Shown here one piece after another: positions 25,206 to 34,272 of a stretch of 64,000 nucleotides of DNA. The DNA comes from Betaproteobacteria bacterium. GTDB taxonomy: Bacteria; Pseudomonadota; Gammaproteobacteria; Burkholderiales; SG8-41. The position numbers and the translations under genes are program-made. The notes under the pieces were generated by a model, which was not told the DNA's origin, made no database searches, and saw nothing but the letters and a program-made list of their open reading frames with translations. Position 1 is the first letter of the stretch. Every line of letters begins with the position of its first letter. The stretch is taken from positions 1 through 64,000 of the forward strand of contig JAKFYK010000002.1 in NCBI GenBank assembly GCA_021730905.1. Reading direction: 5' to 3'.

Positions 25206-25350
25206 TTAACTTCCTCTTTGGGTGGTTGGTAATGGATTGCTTGCGCAACCGACCGTATTATTTCGGTCAATGCCAGTAACGAGCCAGCGCGTTCATGGTT
25301 GACGCAACGATATCCGCGGTAAAGCCGTGTCGGCAATATTAATAATATAT

Positions 25351-25370
25351 CAATAAAAACAAATACTTAT
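25351..25370 (-). repeat. AT-rich repeat, copy 4
   Basis: On the minus strand this reads ATAAGTATTTGTTTTTATTG. Its TAA is the stop codon of the RluE-type gene. Of the core, TAAGTATTTGTTTTTA is a perfect match. Confidence 0.8.
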
Positions 25371-25906
25371 AATAACTCGATCCATGCGCCTGGCATCAGC
25401 CCATCGAGGCGCCACTCACCGATGCTGTAGCGGATGAGCCGCAACGTCGGGTAGCCGACGGCGGCGGTCATGCGCCGCACCTGGTGGTTTTTGCCTTCGC
25501 GGAGGGCGATCCTGATCCAGGATGTCGGGATGCTTTTGCGAAAGCGCACCGGCGGATCGCGCGGCCACAACCAGTCTGGCGGGTCTGTGCGAGCCGCCTC
25601 CGCCGGGAGCGTGATTCCGTCGCGCAGCGTAACGCCTTTGCGCAGAGAGATGAGGACGGCATCATCCGGTTCGCCCTCGACCTGCACGTAATACGTCTTG
25701 GGCAGTTTATGGCGCGGATCGGTGATGCGATGTTGCTCGCGTCCATCGTCGGTCAATACCAGCAGACCTTCGCTGTCGGCATCGAGGCGTCCGGCGGCGT
25801 GCACGCCGGGCTGCCGGATGAAATCCCTGAGCGAGGGCTTGCCTTCCACTGCGCGAAACTGGCACAACACGCCGTACGGTTTGTTGAACAACAGCAGTCG
25901 GGTCAT
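25367..25906 (-). CDS. rluE: Ribosomal large-subunit pseudouridine synthase, RluE type
   Basis: This 179-residue enzyme belongs to the RsuA/RluB/E/F family and lacks the N-terminal S4 domain, as RluE does. RluE isomerises a specific uridine of 23S rRNA. The catalytic segment [20 protein letters not shown] contains the essential aspartate in RLD, and FNKPYGVL and the KTYYVQVEG motif are typical. I place the start at the ATG at 25906, where the family homology begins; the frame extends 12 codons further upstream without need. Confidence 0.92.
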   Translation of the reverse strand: MTRLLLFNKPYGVLCQFRAVEGKPSLRDFIRQPGVHAAGRLDADSEGLLVLTDDGREQHRITDPRHKLPKTYYVQVEGEPDDAVLISLRKGVTLRDGITLPAEAARTDPPDWLWPRDPPVRFRKSIPTSWIRIALREGKNHQVRRMTAAVGYPTLRLIRYSIGEWRLDGLMPGAWIELL

Positions 25907-25936
25907 GACCGAAAAGTAGGCGCAAAGCCGATCAAA

Positions 25937-25970
25937 CAACAACGCCCGCTTGCGCGGGCGTTTGTTAATT
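25937..25970 (-). terminator. Intrinsic terminator
   Basis: AACGCCCGC (25941-25949) pairs with GCGGGCGTT (25954-25962) around TTGC. T-rich bases follow on both strands. It ends the gene at 25994-27370, which lies immediately upstream in the minus direction. Confidence 0.8.
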
Positions 25971-25993
25971 TGGCGTTGTCCAATTACGTAATA

Positions 25994-27370
25994 TTACGCA
26001 CTACCCCAGGGTTTGATCGCTGCCTTGAGCTGGTTATAGCCGTCGAGATAGCGCGGCCGCTTGCCGGAGAACACTTTGTCGAAGGTTGCCAGTTGCGCGT
26101 CCAGCCACGCGGCGAGTTCCTTGTTGCCCGGATTCGCTGCTTTGTAGGCCTCGTTAATCAGCACGAAGTGGATGCGCGGATCGTACGGATCCTTGGTGCC
26201 GCCGACGGTTTCGTCACCATTCAGCAAGCGCATCAACATCGCGTCGGCGGAGCCCAGCGTTTGCTCGAAAATCGGCGCACCTTCCATGCGATACATCACG
26301 CTGGTCATGTCTTTACCGTTGGTCATGGTGAAGCCCATGTCTTTCCACACCTGCTTCATGTCCTTGCCGGTCTTGGCATGATCGAGCACCAGTTGCCCCC
26401 ACGCGCGCAGCACGTCAGGCGCATCCGCCATCAGGTCGGTCAAACGGTCGCCGTCGAGGTCGGTTGCGTACACGATGGCGCCGCGATGATTGATCATGTC
26501 GTGCAGCAACAGACCAAAGTTGGTATCGGAGATATGTTCATAGATATCGCCGCCCCAGTTTTCCATGCCAGCCTTGAAGTCCTTAGGCAACAGCGCCGCG
26601 ATGGCATCGACGTTTTCTTTATGTTCTTCGTAAGCATCCACCGCATACTGACGCTTCAGTTTGAATTTCGTGCCTTGCAACAGCCAGCGCATGATGCCGG
26701 CGTTTACCGCGTCTTCTTTCGCCTGCGTTGGTTTGGTGGCCACGCGGCCGATCTGGCCGGTTTCGTGAACCATCTTCAAAAACAAACGTGCGGCGTAAGC
26801 CATGCGTACGCCTGGCGTGTTCATTTCAGAGTGAATGTTGCCAGTGGCTTTTTCAACCACGAATTTCTTGTTGTCCTGCGAATAGGGCAGGCCAGGCATA
26901 AAGCGCACGCTGGTGATGGTGCCGTACGGACGCACATTGCAATACACGCCGGCCGCGGTCCGCAGCGGCGCGTTGGCAGATTTACCCGCGACCACAACTT
27001 TTTTGCCGCCGTCATTGACCATGAAATCACCGGCGGTGGACCATTTCAGGCAGGTGTTATCCATCTTGCCGAACCACTCCAGCGACTTCAGCTTGGTGTC
27101 GTGGCGGAACTGCGCCATCATCGGCACGCCGAGGAACGGCAGGCCCAGCACGTCGAGCGCCATCAGCGTGCCGTTCAGCGCGAAGGTGTCGGTCAGCGCA
27201 TGCGCTACCGGCTTTACGCCGCCGGCGGTGCTGCCGCCTTCCCAGATCACCGCGTCGCTGATGCCGCGCGGCTGGGTTTTGGAACGCTTGTAGATGCTGT
27301 CGAGCAGCTTGAACAGATCGCCGTTCTGTTCCTCCTGTGCGATTTTGAGCAGGTCGAGTTTTGCAGTCAT
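25994..27370 (-). CDS. Conserved hypothetical protein, 458 residues, unknown
   Basis: I do not recognise this protein. It is soluble, has no signal peptide, and shows strong, even codon use, a ribosome site (GGAGA) before the ATG at 27370, and its own terminator, so it is a real and probably well-expressed gene. Segments such as ISDAVIWEGGSTAGGVKP, YATDLDGDRLTDLMADAPD and EGAPIFEQTLGSADAMLMRLLNGDE look conserved. There are few cysteines and no obvious nucleotide or metal motif. The frame extends 14 codons upstream, without support. Confidence 0.7.
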   Translation of the reverse strand: MTAKLDLLKIAQEEQNGDLFKLLDSIYKRSKTQPRGISDAVIWEGGSTAGGVKPVAHALTDTFALNGTLMALDVLGLPFLGVPMMAQFRHDTKLKSLEWFGKMDNTCLKWSTAGDFMVNDGGKKVVVAGKSANAPLRTAAGVYCNVRPYGTITSVRFMPGLPYSQDNKKFVVEKATGNIHSEMNTPGVRMAYAARLFLKMVHETGQIGRVATKPTQAKEDAVNAGIMRWLLQGTKFKLKRQYAVDAYEEHKENVDAIAALLPKDFKAGMENWGGDIYEHISDTNFGLLLHDMINHRGAIVYATDLDGDRLTDLMADAPDVLRAWGQLVLDHAKTGKDMKQVWKDMGFTMTNGKDMTSVMYRMEGAPIFEQTLGSADAMLMRLLNGDETVGGTKDPYDPRIHFVLINEAYKAANPGNKELAAWLDAQLATFDKVFSGKRPRYLDGYNQLKAAIKPWGSA

Positions 27371-27797
27371 GATGCTAAGTCTCCGTTCGATTGAATTTGT
27401 TCGGGTGATCAAGGTGATCGGCGTCTGTCAGCGGTTGGCGGCGATCTGTCGGGGGCGTTCCGAAGGGGACTGCGGGCGGGTGTGTGCCTCCATGCCTGCC
27501 GCGCCTTCCCTGTTGGTGCGTAGCGCAATTATCGCATTTATTGTATGGGGTATAAATGACGTGCAATGCATAACTGTTTTGGGCGCGTGTTCGTATTGTG
27601 GGCGGGATCAAAGGACGTCCGATGGCGTCCATTGGGCGCGCATATAAGAGGCAGCCCACGCGCGGCAACCATGCGTTTGGGTTTTTCCAAAACACAAAAA
27701 GCCCGCATTGCCCCTAAAACATTTATGGGCTTACGGACTTTCTACAGCGCAGGCTGGATGGCGGCGGTAAAGCACACCTCTCCAGCGGAGGGAGGAA
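27371..27797. other. Intergenic region between unknown gene and cspA
   Basis: No convincing gene is present. Overlapping frames on both strands have no domain and poor codon bias. The right end holds the probable cspA terminator (27695-27732); the left end must hold the promoter of the gene at 25994-27370. Confidence 0.6.
27695..27732 (-). terminator. Probable terminator of cspA
   Basis: On the minus strand AAGCCC (27732-27727) pairs with GGGCTT (27704-27699) over a 22-base loop and is followed by TTTTG. The stem is short, so the call is moderate. It lies 65 bases after the cspA stop codon. Confidence 0.5.
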
Positions 27798-28001
27798 CTA
27801 TGCTGCCTGTATGTTTGAAGCTTGTTTGCCTTTGGGGCCTTGTGTCACTTCGAACGAAACTTTCTGGCCTTCCTTGAGCGTTTTGAAACCGCCCATCTGG
27901 ATCGCCGAGAAATGAGCGAAAAGATCTTCGCTCTTGTCGTCCGGCGTGATGAAACCGTAGCCTTTGGAGTCGTTGAACCACTTCACCGTACCTGTTGCCA
28001 T
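27798..28001 (-). CDS. cspA: Cold shock protein, CspA family
   Basis: This 67-residue single cold-shock domain binds single-stranded nucleic acid and acts as an RNA chaperone. The RNP1 motif KGYGFITPD and the RNP2-like segment DLFAHFSAI are both present, and the start [13 protein letters not shown] is typical. The long 5' leader (more than 150 bases to the next gene) is usual for cspA mRNAs, whose leader regulates translation at low temperature. An 18-codon upstream extension of the frame is not part of the protein. Confidence 0.95.
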   Translation of the reverse strand: MATGTVKWFNDSKGYGFITPDDKSEDLFAHFSAIQMGGFKTLKEGQKVSFEVTQGPKGKQASNIQAA

Positions 28002-28313
28002 ACGTCTTCCTTCCTGAGTATCACGGACAAGTGACCCCGTCCGCTTGCGTTTCAAGAATCGCGATCATCACGTCGGCACGTACCGCCTCCGCGAAAATTG
28101 CCTGAAGCTAACATCTGCCTTCCACCCACCTGCTATTGCGTGCAATTACAGGTGGAAGTAAAGCATACACCAAAATTGCCGATAACAACGTAGTGACCGT
28201 TTGTCGGAGAAACACTTGAAATTTCCGGAATTACGTCCAAAATACAAGCTAACGCGCGGATTTGGCGATTCTTTGGCTGTTGTACCCGGCGCTTTTTTGA
28301 GTTATGTTCAACC
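28002..28313. other. Divergent intergenic region between cspA and clpS
   Basis: This holds the cspA leader and promoter on the minus strand and the clpS promoter on the plus strand. No gene, tRNA or clear hairpin is visible, apart from partially symmetric AT-rich sequence around 28130-28200. Confidence 0.5.
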
Positions 28314-28622
28314 ATGGCAGGCAAACAACGCGATGACACGGTACTGGAGGCGAAGCGGGTCAAAACCAAGCCTCCGCCGATGTTCAAGGTGATGATCCTG
28401 AACGACGACTACACGCCGATGGAATTCGTGGTGATTGTGCTGCAGAAATTTTTTTCGCTGAACCGCGAAAAGGCGACCCAGATCATGCTCAAGGTGCATC
28501 GGGAAGGCATGGGTGTATGCGGTGTGTATTCCAAGGATGTTGCGGCAACCAAGGTAGATCAGGTACGCTCGTACGCCAAACAGCACCAACATCCGTTACA
28601 GTGCATGATGGAAGAAAATTGA
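28314..28622 (+). CDS. clpS: ATP-dependent Clp protease adaptor ClpS
   Basis: ClpS is the N-end-rule adaptor that delivers substrates with destabilising N-terminal residues to ClpAP. The 102-residue protein shows the binding-pocket motif [12 protein letters not shown] and the [19 protein letters not shown] segment. The flexible N-terminal extension of about 25 residues, needed for ClpA engagement, is present. It precedes clpA by 52 bases in the conserved order. Confidence 0.97.
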   Translation: MAGKQRDDTVLEAKRVKTKPPPMFKVMILNDDYTPMEFVVIVLQKFFSLNREKATQIMLKVHREGMGVCGVYSKDVAATKVDQVRSYAKQHQHPLQCMMEEN

Positions 28623-28674
28623 TGAACCTTGCAACCGTAGTAACAGACGCCGCTAATCACCATAAGGGACGCCG

Positions 28675-30942
28675 ATGATTGCTCAGGAACTGGAAGTCAG
28701 CCTGCACATGGCCTTCATGGAGGCCCGCCAGAAGCGCCACGAGTTCATCACCGTGGAGCATTTGTTGCTGGCGCTGGTGGATAACCCTTCAGCCTCCGAG
28801 GTGTTGAAGGCCTGCGCCGCCGACGTCGATGATCTGCGCAAGCAGTTGGCGGAATTCGTCACCGAACACACGCCTATCCTGGCGGGCGACGCGGTCGATA
28901 CGCAACCCACGCTGGGCTTTCAGCGCGTGATTCAGCGCGCCATACTGCATGTGCAGTCGTCCGGCAAAAAGGAAGTTACGGGCGCCAATGTGCTGGTGGC
29001 GATCTTCGGTGAAAAGGATTCCCACGCGGTTTATTTTCTCAATCAAAAGGGCATCAGCCGGCTCGACGTGGTGAACTTCATTTCACACGGCATCAGCAAA
29101 ACGCCGCAGGCAACCCCCGCCAAGACCGAAAACGAATCCGAGACCGAACAGGAAGCATCAAGCCCGGGCGGCGCGCTGGAGAATTACACGCTCAATCTCA
29201 ATACGCTGGCGCAACAAGGCAAGATCGACCCGTTGATCGGCCGCGACAAGGAACTGGAGCGCGCGATACAGATTTTGTGCCGCCGCCGCAAAAACAATCC
29301 GCTGCTGGTGGGCGAGGCAGGCGTGGGCAAGACCGCAATCGCCGAGGGGTTGGCGCGGCGTATCGTCGAGGAATCCGTTCCCGACATCCTGCAAAAGAGC
29401 ACGGTCTACGCGCTCGACATGGGTGCGCTGCTGGCGGGCACCAAATATCGCGGGGATTTTGAACAGCGCCTGAAAGCCGTGCTGAAACAGTTGCAGGATA
29501 ATCCGCATGCCATTCTGTTCATCGACGAGATACACACCCTGATCGGCGCGGGCGCGGCGTCGGGCGGTACGCTGGACGCGTCCAATCTGTTGAAGCCGGC
29601 GTTGTCCAACGGGCAACTGAAGTGTATCGGTGCGACCACGTACACCGAATTTCGCGGCGTGTTCGAGAAGGATCACGCGCTGTCGCGGCGTTTCCAGAAA
29701 ATCGATGTGCTGGAGCCGTCGGTCGAGGAAACCGTGCAAATCCTCAAAGGTCTCAAGTCTCGCTTCGAGGAGCATCATGGCGTCAAGTACATGGCGGCTG
29801 CGTTGACCGCTGCCGCCGAGTTGGCCGCGAGGTTCATCAACGACCGGCACTTGCCCGACAAGGCGATTGATGTCATCGACGAAGCGGGCGCTGCGCAGCG
29901 CATCCTGCCGAAATCGAAGCAGAAAAAAGTCATCAGCAAGCACGAGATCGAAGAAGTGGTGGCGAAGATTACGCGCATCCCGCCGCAGACCGTGTCGACC
30001 GATGATCGCAATTCACTGAAGACGCTTGCGCGCGATCTCAAGTCGGTGGTGTTCGGTCAGGACAAGGCTATTGACGCGCTCGCAACAGCGATCAAAATGG
30101 CGCGCAGCGGCCTGGGCAATCCGTTAAAGCCTATCGGCAGCTTTCTGTTCTCCGGCCCAACCGGCGTGGGCAAGACCGAAGTCGCGCGCCAGCTCGCATA
30201 CGTGATGGGCGTGGAACTGATTCGTTTCGACATGTCGGAGTACATGGAGCGTCATGCGGTGTCGCGTCTGATCGGCGCGCCGCCGGGCTACGTGGGCTTC
30301 GATCAGGGCGGGCTGCTCACCGAGCAGATCACCAAGCAACCGTATTCCGTGCTGCTGCTCGACGAAATCGAAAAAGCGCATCCCGATATTTTCAACATTC
30401 TGTTGCAGGTGATGGATCACGGCACGCTTACCGACAACAACGGGCGCAAGGCCGATTTCCGCAACGTGGTGATTATCATGACCACTAATGCAGGTGCGTC
30501 CGAATTGTCGAAATCCAGCATGGGTTTCGCGCCGAGCAAGCAGGCAGGCGACGAGATGGGCGAGATCAAACGCATGTTCACGCCGGAGTTCCGCAACCGG
30601 CTGGATGCGATGATTTCGTTTGCCTCGCTCGACCGCGAGGTCATCCTGCGCGTAGTCGATAAATTCCTGATGCAGCTTGAAGATCAGTTGCATGAGAAGA
30701 AAGTCGATATTACTTTCACGCAGGCATTGAAGGATCATCTGGCGAAGAAAGGTTTCGACCCTGCGATGGGCGCGCGTCCGATGGCGCGCCTGATTCAGGA
30801 CACCATCCGCAGCGCGCTGGCCGACGAATTGTTGTTCGGCAAGCTGGCTGGCGGCGGCAAGGTGACGGTCGATCTGGATGCGGGCGAACAGGTCAAGCTG
30901 ATATTCGCCGAAGAGAAAAAACCGGAAGCCAGTGTCGTCTGA
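28675..30942 (+). CDS. clpA: ATP-dependent Clp protease ATP-binding subunit ClpA
   Basis: ClpA is the hexameric AAA+ unfoldase that feeds ClpP. The 755-residue protein has an N-terminal ClpS-binding repeat domain (1-140), and the first AAA module has GEAGVGKT and the Walker B ILFIDEIH. The second module has [23 protein letters not shown], and the C-terminal small domain with [10 protein letters not shown]. An IGL/IGF-type ClpP-binding loop lies in the second module. It is cotranscribed with clpS and ends at a strong terminator. clpP is not in the window. Confidence 0.97.
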   Translation: MIAQELEVSLHMAFMEARQKRHEFITVEHLLLALVDNPSASEVLKACAADVDDLRKQLAEFVTEHTPILAGDAVDTQPTLGFQRVIQRAILHVQSSGKKEVTGANVLVAIFGEKDSHAVYFLNQKGISRLDVVNFISHGISKTPQATPAKTENESETEQEASSPGGALENYTLNLNTLAQQGKIDPLIGRDKELERAIQILCRRRKNNPLLVGEAGVGKTAIAEGLARRIVEESVPDILQKSTVYALDMGALLAGTKYRGDFEQRLKAVLKQLQDNPHAILFIDEIHTLIGAGAASGGTLDASNLLKPALSNGQLKCIGATTYTEFRGVFEKDHALSRRFQKIDVLEPSVEETVQILKGLKSRFEEHHGVKYMAAALTAAAELAARFINDRHLPDKAIDVIDEAGAAQRILPKSKQKKVISKHEIEEVVAKITRIPPQTVSTDDRNSLKTLARDLKSVVFGQDKAIDALATAIKMARSGLGNPLKPIGSFLFSGPTGVGKTEVARQLAYVMGVELIRFDMSEYMERHAVSRLIGAPPGYVGFDQGGLLTEQITKQPYSVLLLDEIEKAHPDIFNILLQVMDHGTLTDNNGRKADFRNVVIIMTTNAGASELSKSSMGFAPSKQAGDEMGEIKRMFTPEFRNRLDAMISFASLDREVILRVVDKFLMQLEDQLHEKKVDITFTQALKDHLAKKGFDPAMGARPMARLIQDTIRSALADELLFGKLAGGGKVTVDLDAGEQVKLIFAEEKKPEASVV

Positions 30943-30958
30943 CGGTGCGGATGCAGCA

Positions 30959-30992
30959 ACAAAAAACCCCGGTTGCTCCGGGGTTTTTTGTT
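30959..30992 (+). terminator. Intrinsic terminator of clpSA
   Basis: AAAAAACCCCGG (30961-30972) pairs with CCGGGGTTTTTT (30978-30989) around a TTGCT loop. The symmetric A/T flanks make it bidirectional. Confidence 0.92.
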
Positions 30993-31073
30993 GTGGCGGG
31001 TGATTTTTCCGCTGTGCATTCACCACGGCGTTGCTATACTAGATCGCAATCATTCCGATATGGAGGCAATCTC

Positions 31074-31394
31074 ATGAACATTCGATGGATAGGCGCGTGG
31101 AGCACGATCGCCCTGCTGGCAGGTGCCGTCATTCCGCTTCCCGCGCAGGCGCAAGACCCCAATGCCGCGCGCGCGCTGGCCGCGACCTGTTTCACCTGTC
31201 ATGGCACGGATGGACGCAGTGTGGGCGGTGTGCCGCCAAGCCTTGCCGGGCAGGGAAAAAATTCGTTGTATCAGCAGCTCAAGGATTTCAAGGAAGGCAA
31301 GCGTCCGGGCACCATTATGCATCAGCATGCCAAGGGTTATACCGATGCGCAGCTTGAACAGATCGCGGGCTACTTTGCCGCGGTCAAACCTTGA
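31074..31394 (+). CDS. Class I cytochrome c, probable electron acceptor of the sulfide dehydrogenase
   Basis: This 106-residue periplasmic protein has a signal peptide (ending PAQAQ) and one haem site, CFTCH, near residue 41. The methionine ligand is probably the M in GTIMHQHAKGY, and the C-terminal QLEQIAGYFAAVK helix is typical of cytochrome c553/FccA-like domains. It lies 19 bases before the flavoprotein gene, so the two likely form a flavocytochrome c pair. The start ATG at 31074 follows GGAGG. Confidence 0.9.
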   Translation: MNIRWIGAWSTIALLAGAVIPLPAQAQDPNAARALAATCFTCHGTDGRSVGGVPPSLAGQGKNSLYQQLKDFKEGKRPGTIMHQHAKGYTDAQLEQIAGYFAAVKP

Positions 31395-31413
31395 TTGAGA
31401 GCGGGAGACGACC

Positions 31414-32679
31414 ATGACGATTTCCAGACGTGAATTCATGCAGTGGGCAGCAGCGTCGGGCGCAACGGCGCTCGCGGGTTGCGCAACCACGGGTAGCGGC
31501 AGCGCACGAGTGGTGGTGATCGGTGCCGGCATCGGTGGCGCCACAGCGGCGAAATACGTGAAGATGTGGGCGCCCGATATTGACGTCACCGTGGTCGAGC
31601 GCGATGCGGGATTTATTTCTTGCCCGATCAGCAATCTGGTGCTCGCGGGCAACACCACCATCGGCGAAATTTCGCGCGACTACAGCGGGCTTGCCAGCCG
31701 CGGCATCAATGTGGTGCGCGACAACGCGGTGGCGATTGATCCTGTCGCGAAAACCGTGCGGCTCGCGGGCGGCAATACCCTCGGCTATGACCGCCTGATC
31801 GTGTCGCCCGGCGTGGAGTTTTTGTATGACACGATACCGGGCCTCAATAACGTGGGTGCGCAAATTCAGGTGCTGCACGCATGGAAGGCCGGACCGCAGA
31901 CCCTGGCGCTGCGCAGGCAACTAGAGGCAATGCGCGACGGCGGCGTGTTTGTGTTTCACATACCGCTGGCGCCGTTCCGTTGCCCGCCGGGGCCGTACGA
32001 GCGTATTTGCCAGGTCGCGGATTACTTCAAGCGCGAAAAACCGAAATCCAAAATCATTGTGCTCGACTCCAATCCGGATCTGGTGTCGAAGGCCGGGTTG
32101 TTCCGCGGCGCATGGAATAACCTGTACAAAGGCATGATCGATTATCGTCCCAACAGCGAAATCGCCGATGTCGATGTGAAGGGTATGACGATCAAGCTGC
32201 AGTTCGGCGACGTCAAAGGCGATGTGCTGAACGTGGTGCCGCCGCAGCGCGCGGGCGACATCGCGCGCCAGGCAGGCCTGATTACCGCGAACAACCGCTG
32301 GTGCGGCGTTGACTGGTTGACGTGCGAATCGACGGCCGTAAAGGGCGTGCACGTGCTGGGCGACGCGACGTTGTCAGCGGCGGCGATGCCCAAGTCCGCC
32401 AGCATGGCGAACCAGCACGCGAAAGTGTGCGCGGCAGCAGTGATTGCATTGGTCAAGGGACAGCCGGTCAATCCGGAGCCGATGATGATGAATACCTGCT
32501 ACAGCTTCGTCGATGCAAAAAACGTGATTCATGTTGCGTCAGTGCATCGCTACAGCGCGGCGGACAAGACGATTACCGTGGTCAAAGGCTCCGGCGGAGT
32601 GTCCGACAAGCCCAGCGAACTCGAGGGCGCCTACGCTTGGGGCTGGGCGCGGAACATCTGGGCGGATTCTCTGGCGTAA
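31414..32679 (+). CDS. Flavocytochrome c sulfide dehydrogenase-like flavoprotein (FccB type)
   Basis: This 421-residue FAD protein is of the FccB/sulfide:quinone reductase superfamily, exported by a Tat signal (SRREFMQWAAASG, lipobox-like LAGC). The FAD motif VVVIGAGIGGATAAKY starts near residue 32, and SCPISNLVLAG carries a cysteine at the position of the sulfide-reactive residue. The C-terminal region (YSFVDAKNVIHVASVHRY) is the FCSD flavin-binding domain. With the cytochrome just upstream, it would oxidise sulfide or polysulfide in the periplasm. Sox genes are absent from this window. Confidence 0.9.
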   Translation: MTISRREFMQWAAASGATALAGCATTGSGSARVVVIGAGIGGATAAKYVKMWAPDIDVTVVERDAGFISCPISNLVLAGNTTIGEISRDYSGLASRGINVVRDNAVAIDPVAKTVRLAGGNTLGYDRLIVSPGVEFLYDTIPGLNNVGAQIQVLHAWKAGPQTLALRRQLEAMRDGGVFVFHIPLAPFRCPPGPYERICQVADYFKREKPKSKIIVLDSNPDLVSKAGLFRGAWNNLYKGMIDYRPNSEIADVDVKGMTIKLQFGDVKGDVLNVVPPQRAGDIARQAGLITANNRWCGVDWLTCESTAVKGVHVLGDATLSAAAMPKSASMANQHAKVCAAAVIALVKGQPVNPEPMMMNTCYSFVDAKNVIHVASVHRYSAADKTITVVKGSGGVSDKPSELEGAYAWGWARNIWADSLA

Positions 32680-32683
32680 TGTT

Positions 32684-32711
32684 GTAAGTATTTTTTAATT
32701 GTAAAAATAAG
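32684..32711 (+). repeat. AT-rich repeat, copy 5
   Basis: This reads GTAAGTATTTTTTAATTGTA and continues AAAATAAG. It starts five bases after the stop of the flavoprotein gene. The core deviates at one base (TTTTTT for TTTGTTT). Confidence 0.6.
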
Positions 32712-32738
32712 AGGTCCATCTGCAAGTAGGGGTGCCTT

Positions 32739-33131
32739 TTATTTTTGATGTTTTCGCCGGGGTGGAATGAACCAGCACGTCGCCGCGACCGCCAGCGCGA
32801 ACGCGACATAGAGCGCCGTGAACACCCATTCCGGCGCCGAGAAAAACATCAAGTAGTGCACCCAGCGCGCGATGAAACTCTTGCCTTGGGTCGCGCTGCC
32901 GGTCGTATTACGTAAGGCGTCCTCCCATTCGGTGAGAGGACACACGATGCCGAGCAGTGATTCGCAGGCGACGAACACGATGGCAGCCAGATGCGCGACG
33001 CGAAACGAGAGGCTGCGTATCCATCGCCAGCCGCGCCATGCACCCAGCCATGTCAGCGCGAGGCCGCAGACGACAAACAGCACAAACAGAAAATGAATTA
33101 TCAGGATCGCGTCGGCGAGCAGGAGGCGCAT
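32739..33131 (-). CDS. DUF2784 family membrane protein
   Basis: This 130-residue inner-membrane protein matches DUF2784. It has three to four hydrophobic helices (residues about 5-30, 42-65, 95-120) and the conserved IHFLFVLFVVCGLALTW beginning. The conserved CPLTEWE motif follows the second helix. The function of the family is unknown. It is convergent with the flavoprotein gene. Confidence 0.87.
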   Translation of the reverse strand: MRLLLADAILIIHFLFVLFVVCGLALTWLGAWRGWRWIRSLSFRVAHLAAIVFVACESLLGIVCPLTEWEDALRNTTGSATQGKSFIARWVHYLMFFSAPEWVFTALYVAFALAVAATCWFIPPRRKHQK

Positions 33132-33267
33132 GAGGGCTACGTGTGGGGGTCAGTCGGCTTCAGCCGCGCGACCTCCGACACACCGTAGCAAGCACTTAGG
33201 CACGTGGTGTTGGTCGCCTGCACGCTTACGCGGTCGCATCCCCATGATGGGGCCCCTGCTCCGCGCT

Positions 33268-34110
33268 TCAGCGTGCTACCGGCCTCTTTCGATCGCTGAC
33301 CCATTCGCTCCACGAGCCGGGATAGAGCCGCGAGCCGTTAAGGCCTGCTACTTCCATCGCCAGCAAATTGTGGCAGGCGGTGACGCCGGAGCCGCACTGG
33401 TGCGCAACGTTGGCGGGTACATGCGTATTGAGCATCGATGTGAACTCGTTTTTCAGCGTGGTCGCCGGTTTAAAGCGGCCGTTATCCGCGAGATTGTGTT
33501 TGAAAAAACGGTTGACTGCGCCGGGTATATGCCCAGCCACTGGATCCAGCGTTTCGTTCTCGCCGCGAAAGCGTTCAGGACTGCGCGCGTCCACCACGCA
33601 CAGCGTCTTGCTGTTCAGTCCGCTGGAAATCAGCGTTGCATCAACGGTGGATTGCGGATTCGGATTGGGGTTGTAGGTCACCGCTTTGATCGCGGGTAGC
33701 TCGGCGGTGATGCGCTGCGCGGATTGGATCCACGCTTCGAATCCGCCGTCAAGCACAGCGGCTTTGGTGTGCCCCACCCAGCGCAGCATCCACCACAGGC
33801 GCGAGGCGTACACGCCGCCCGACGCATCGTAAGCGACGATCTGTTTGCTGTTGTCGATGCCCAGCGCGGCAAGACGCAGCGTGAAGGTAATCGGATGCGG
33901 CAACGGGTGGCGTCCGTTGACGCCGGTCTTGGGCCCGGACAGATCTTCGTCGAGATGAAAAAAACGCGCGCCGGGTATGTGCGATTGCGCATACGCGCGC
34001 CTGCCGGCTTCGTAGTTCGCGAGATCATGGCGGCAGTCGCACACGATCCAGCCCGCATCATCGAGATGCGCGGCAAGCTCGGGAACCGCAACCAGCGTGG
34101 TGAAGTTCAT
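33268..34110 (-). CDS. Thiosulfate/3-mercaptopyruvate sulfurtransferase (two rhodanese domains)
   Basis: This 280-residue enzyme transfers sulfane sulfur to cyanide or thiol acceptors. The first rhodanese domain (residues 1-135) is inactive, and the second (150-280) carries the active-site loop HQCGSGVTAC with the persulfide-forming cysteine. The CGSGVTA loop is of the mercaptopyruvate/thiosulfate type. Family homology begins at the ATG at 34110; the frame extends 34 codons further. Placement near the flavocytochrome pair fits sulfur metabolism. Confidence 0.9.
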   Translation of the reverse strand: MNFTTLVAVPELAAHLDDAGWIVCDCRHDLANYEAGRRAYAQSHIPGARFFHLDEDLSGPKTGVNGRHPLPHPITFTLRLAALGIDNSKQIVAYDASGGVYASRLWWMLRWVGHTKAAVLDGGFEAWIQSAQRITAELPAIKAVTYNPNPNPQSTVDATLISSGLNSKTLCVVDARSPERFRGENETLDPVAGHIPGAVNRFFKHNLADNGRFKPATTLKNEFTSMLNTHVPANVAHQCGSGVTACHNLLAMEVAGLNGSRLYPGSWSEWVSDRKRPVAR

Positions 34111-34240
34111 CGACGGCCTTGCTGCAATGGTGCGCGGGGATGCAAAGGTAATCGAAAAAAAATCCGTTGCAAAGGGCGGGGCGTGAATTGCGCGTGAAAG
34201 GCGGCGCAGCAAGGACAGCGGGATATGGCCCGAGTTGATC

Positions 34241-34272
34241 GTAACTATTTGTTTTTATGTAGAATTATTTTA
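34241..34272 (+). repeat. AT-rich repeat, copy 6
   Basis: This begins GTAACTATTTGTTTTTATGT and ends in GAATTATTTTA, the same extended tail as copy 3 (selA-selB). Its last three bases are the complement of the Rieske gene stop codon. Confidence 0.75.

Noticed and set aside
25484-27394. A 636-codon plus-strand frame
   Set aside because: It is the antisense of rluE and the 458-residue gene, both with homology or ribosome sites and terminators on the minus strand.
27375-27877. Short frames on both strands between the unknown gene and cspA
   Set aside because: They have no domain, overlap cspA or its terminator, and lack ribosome sites.
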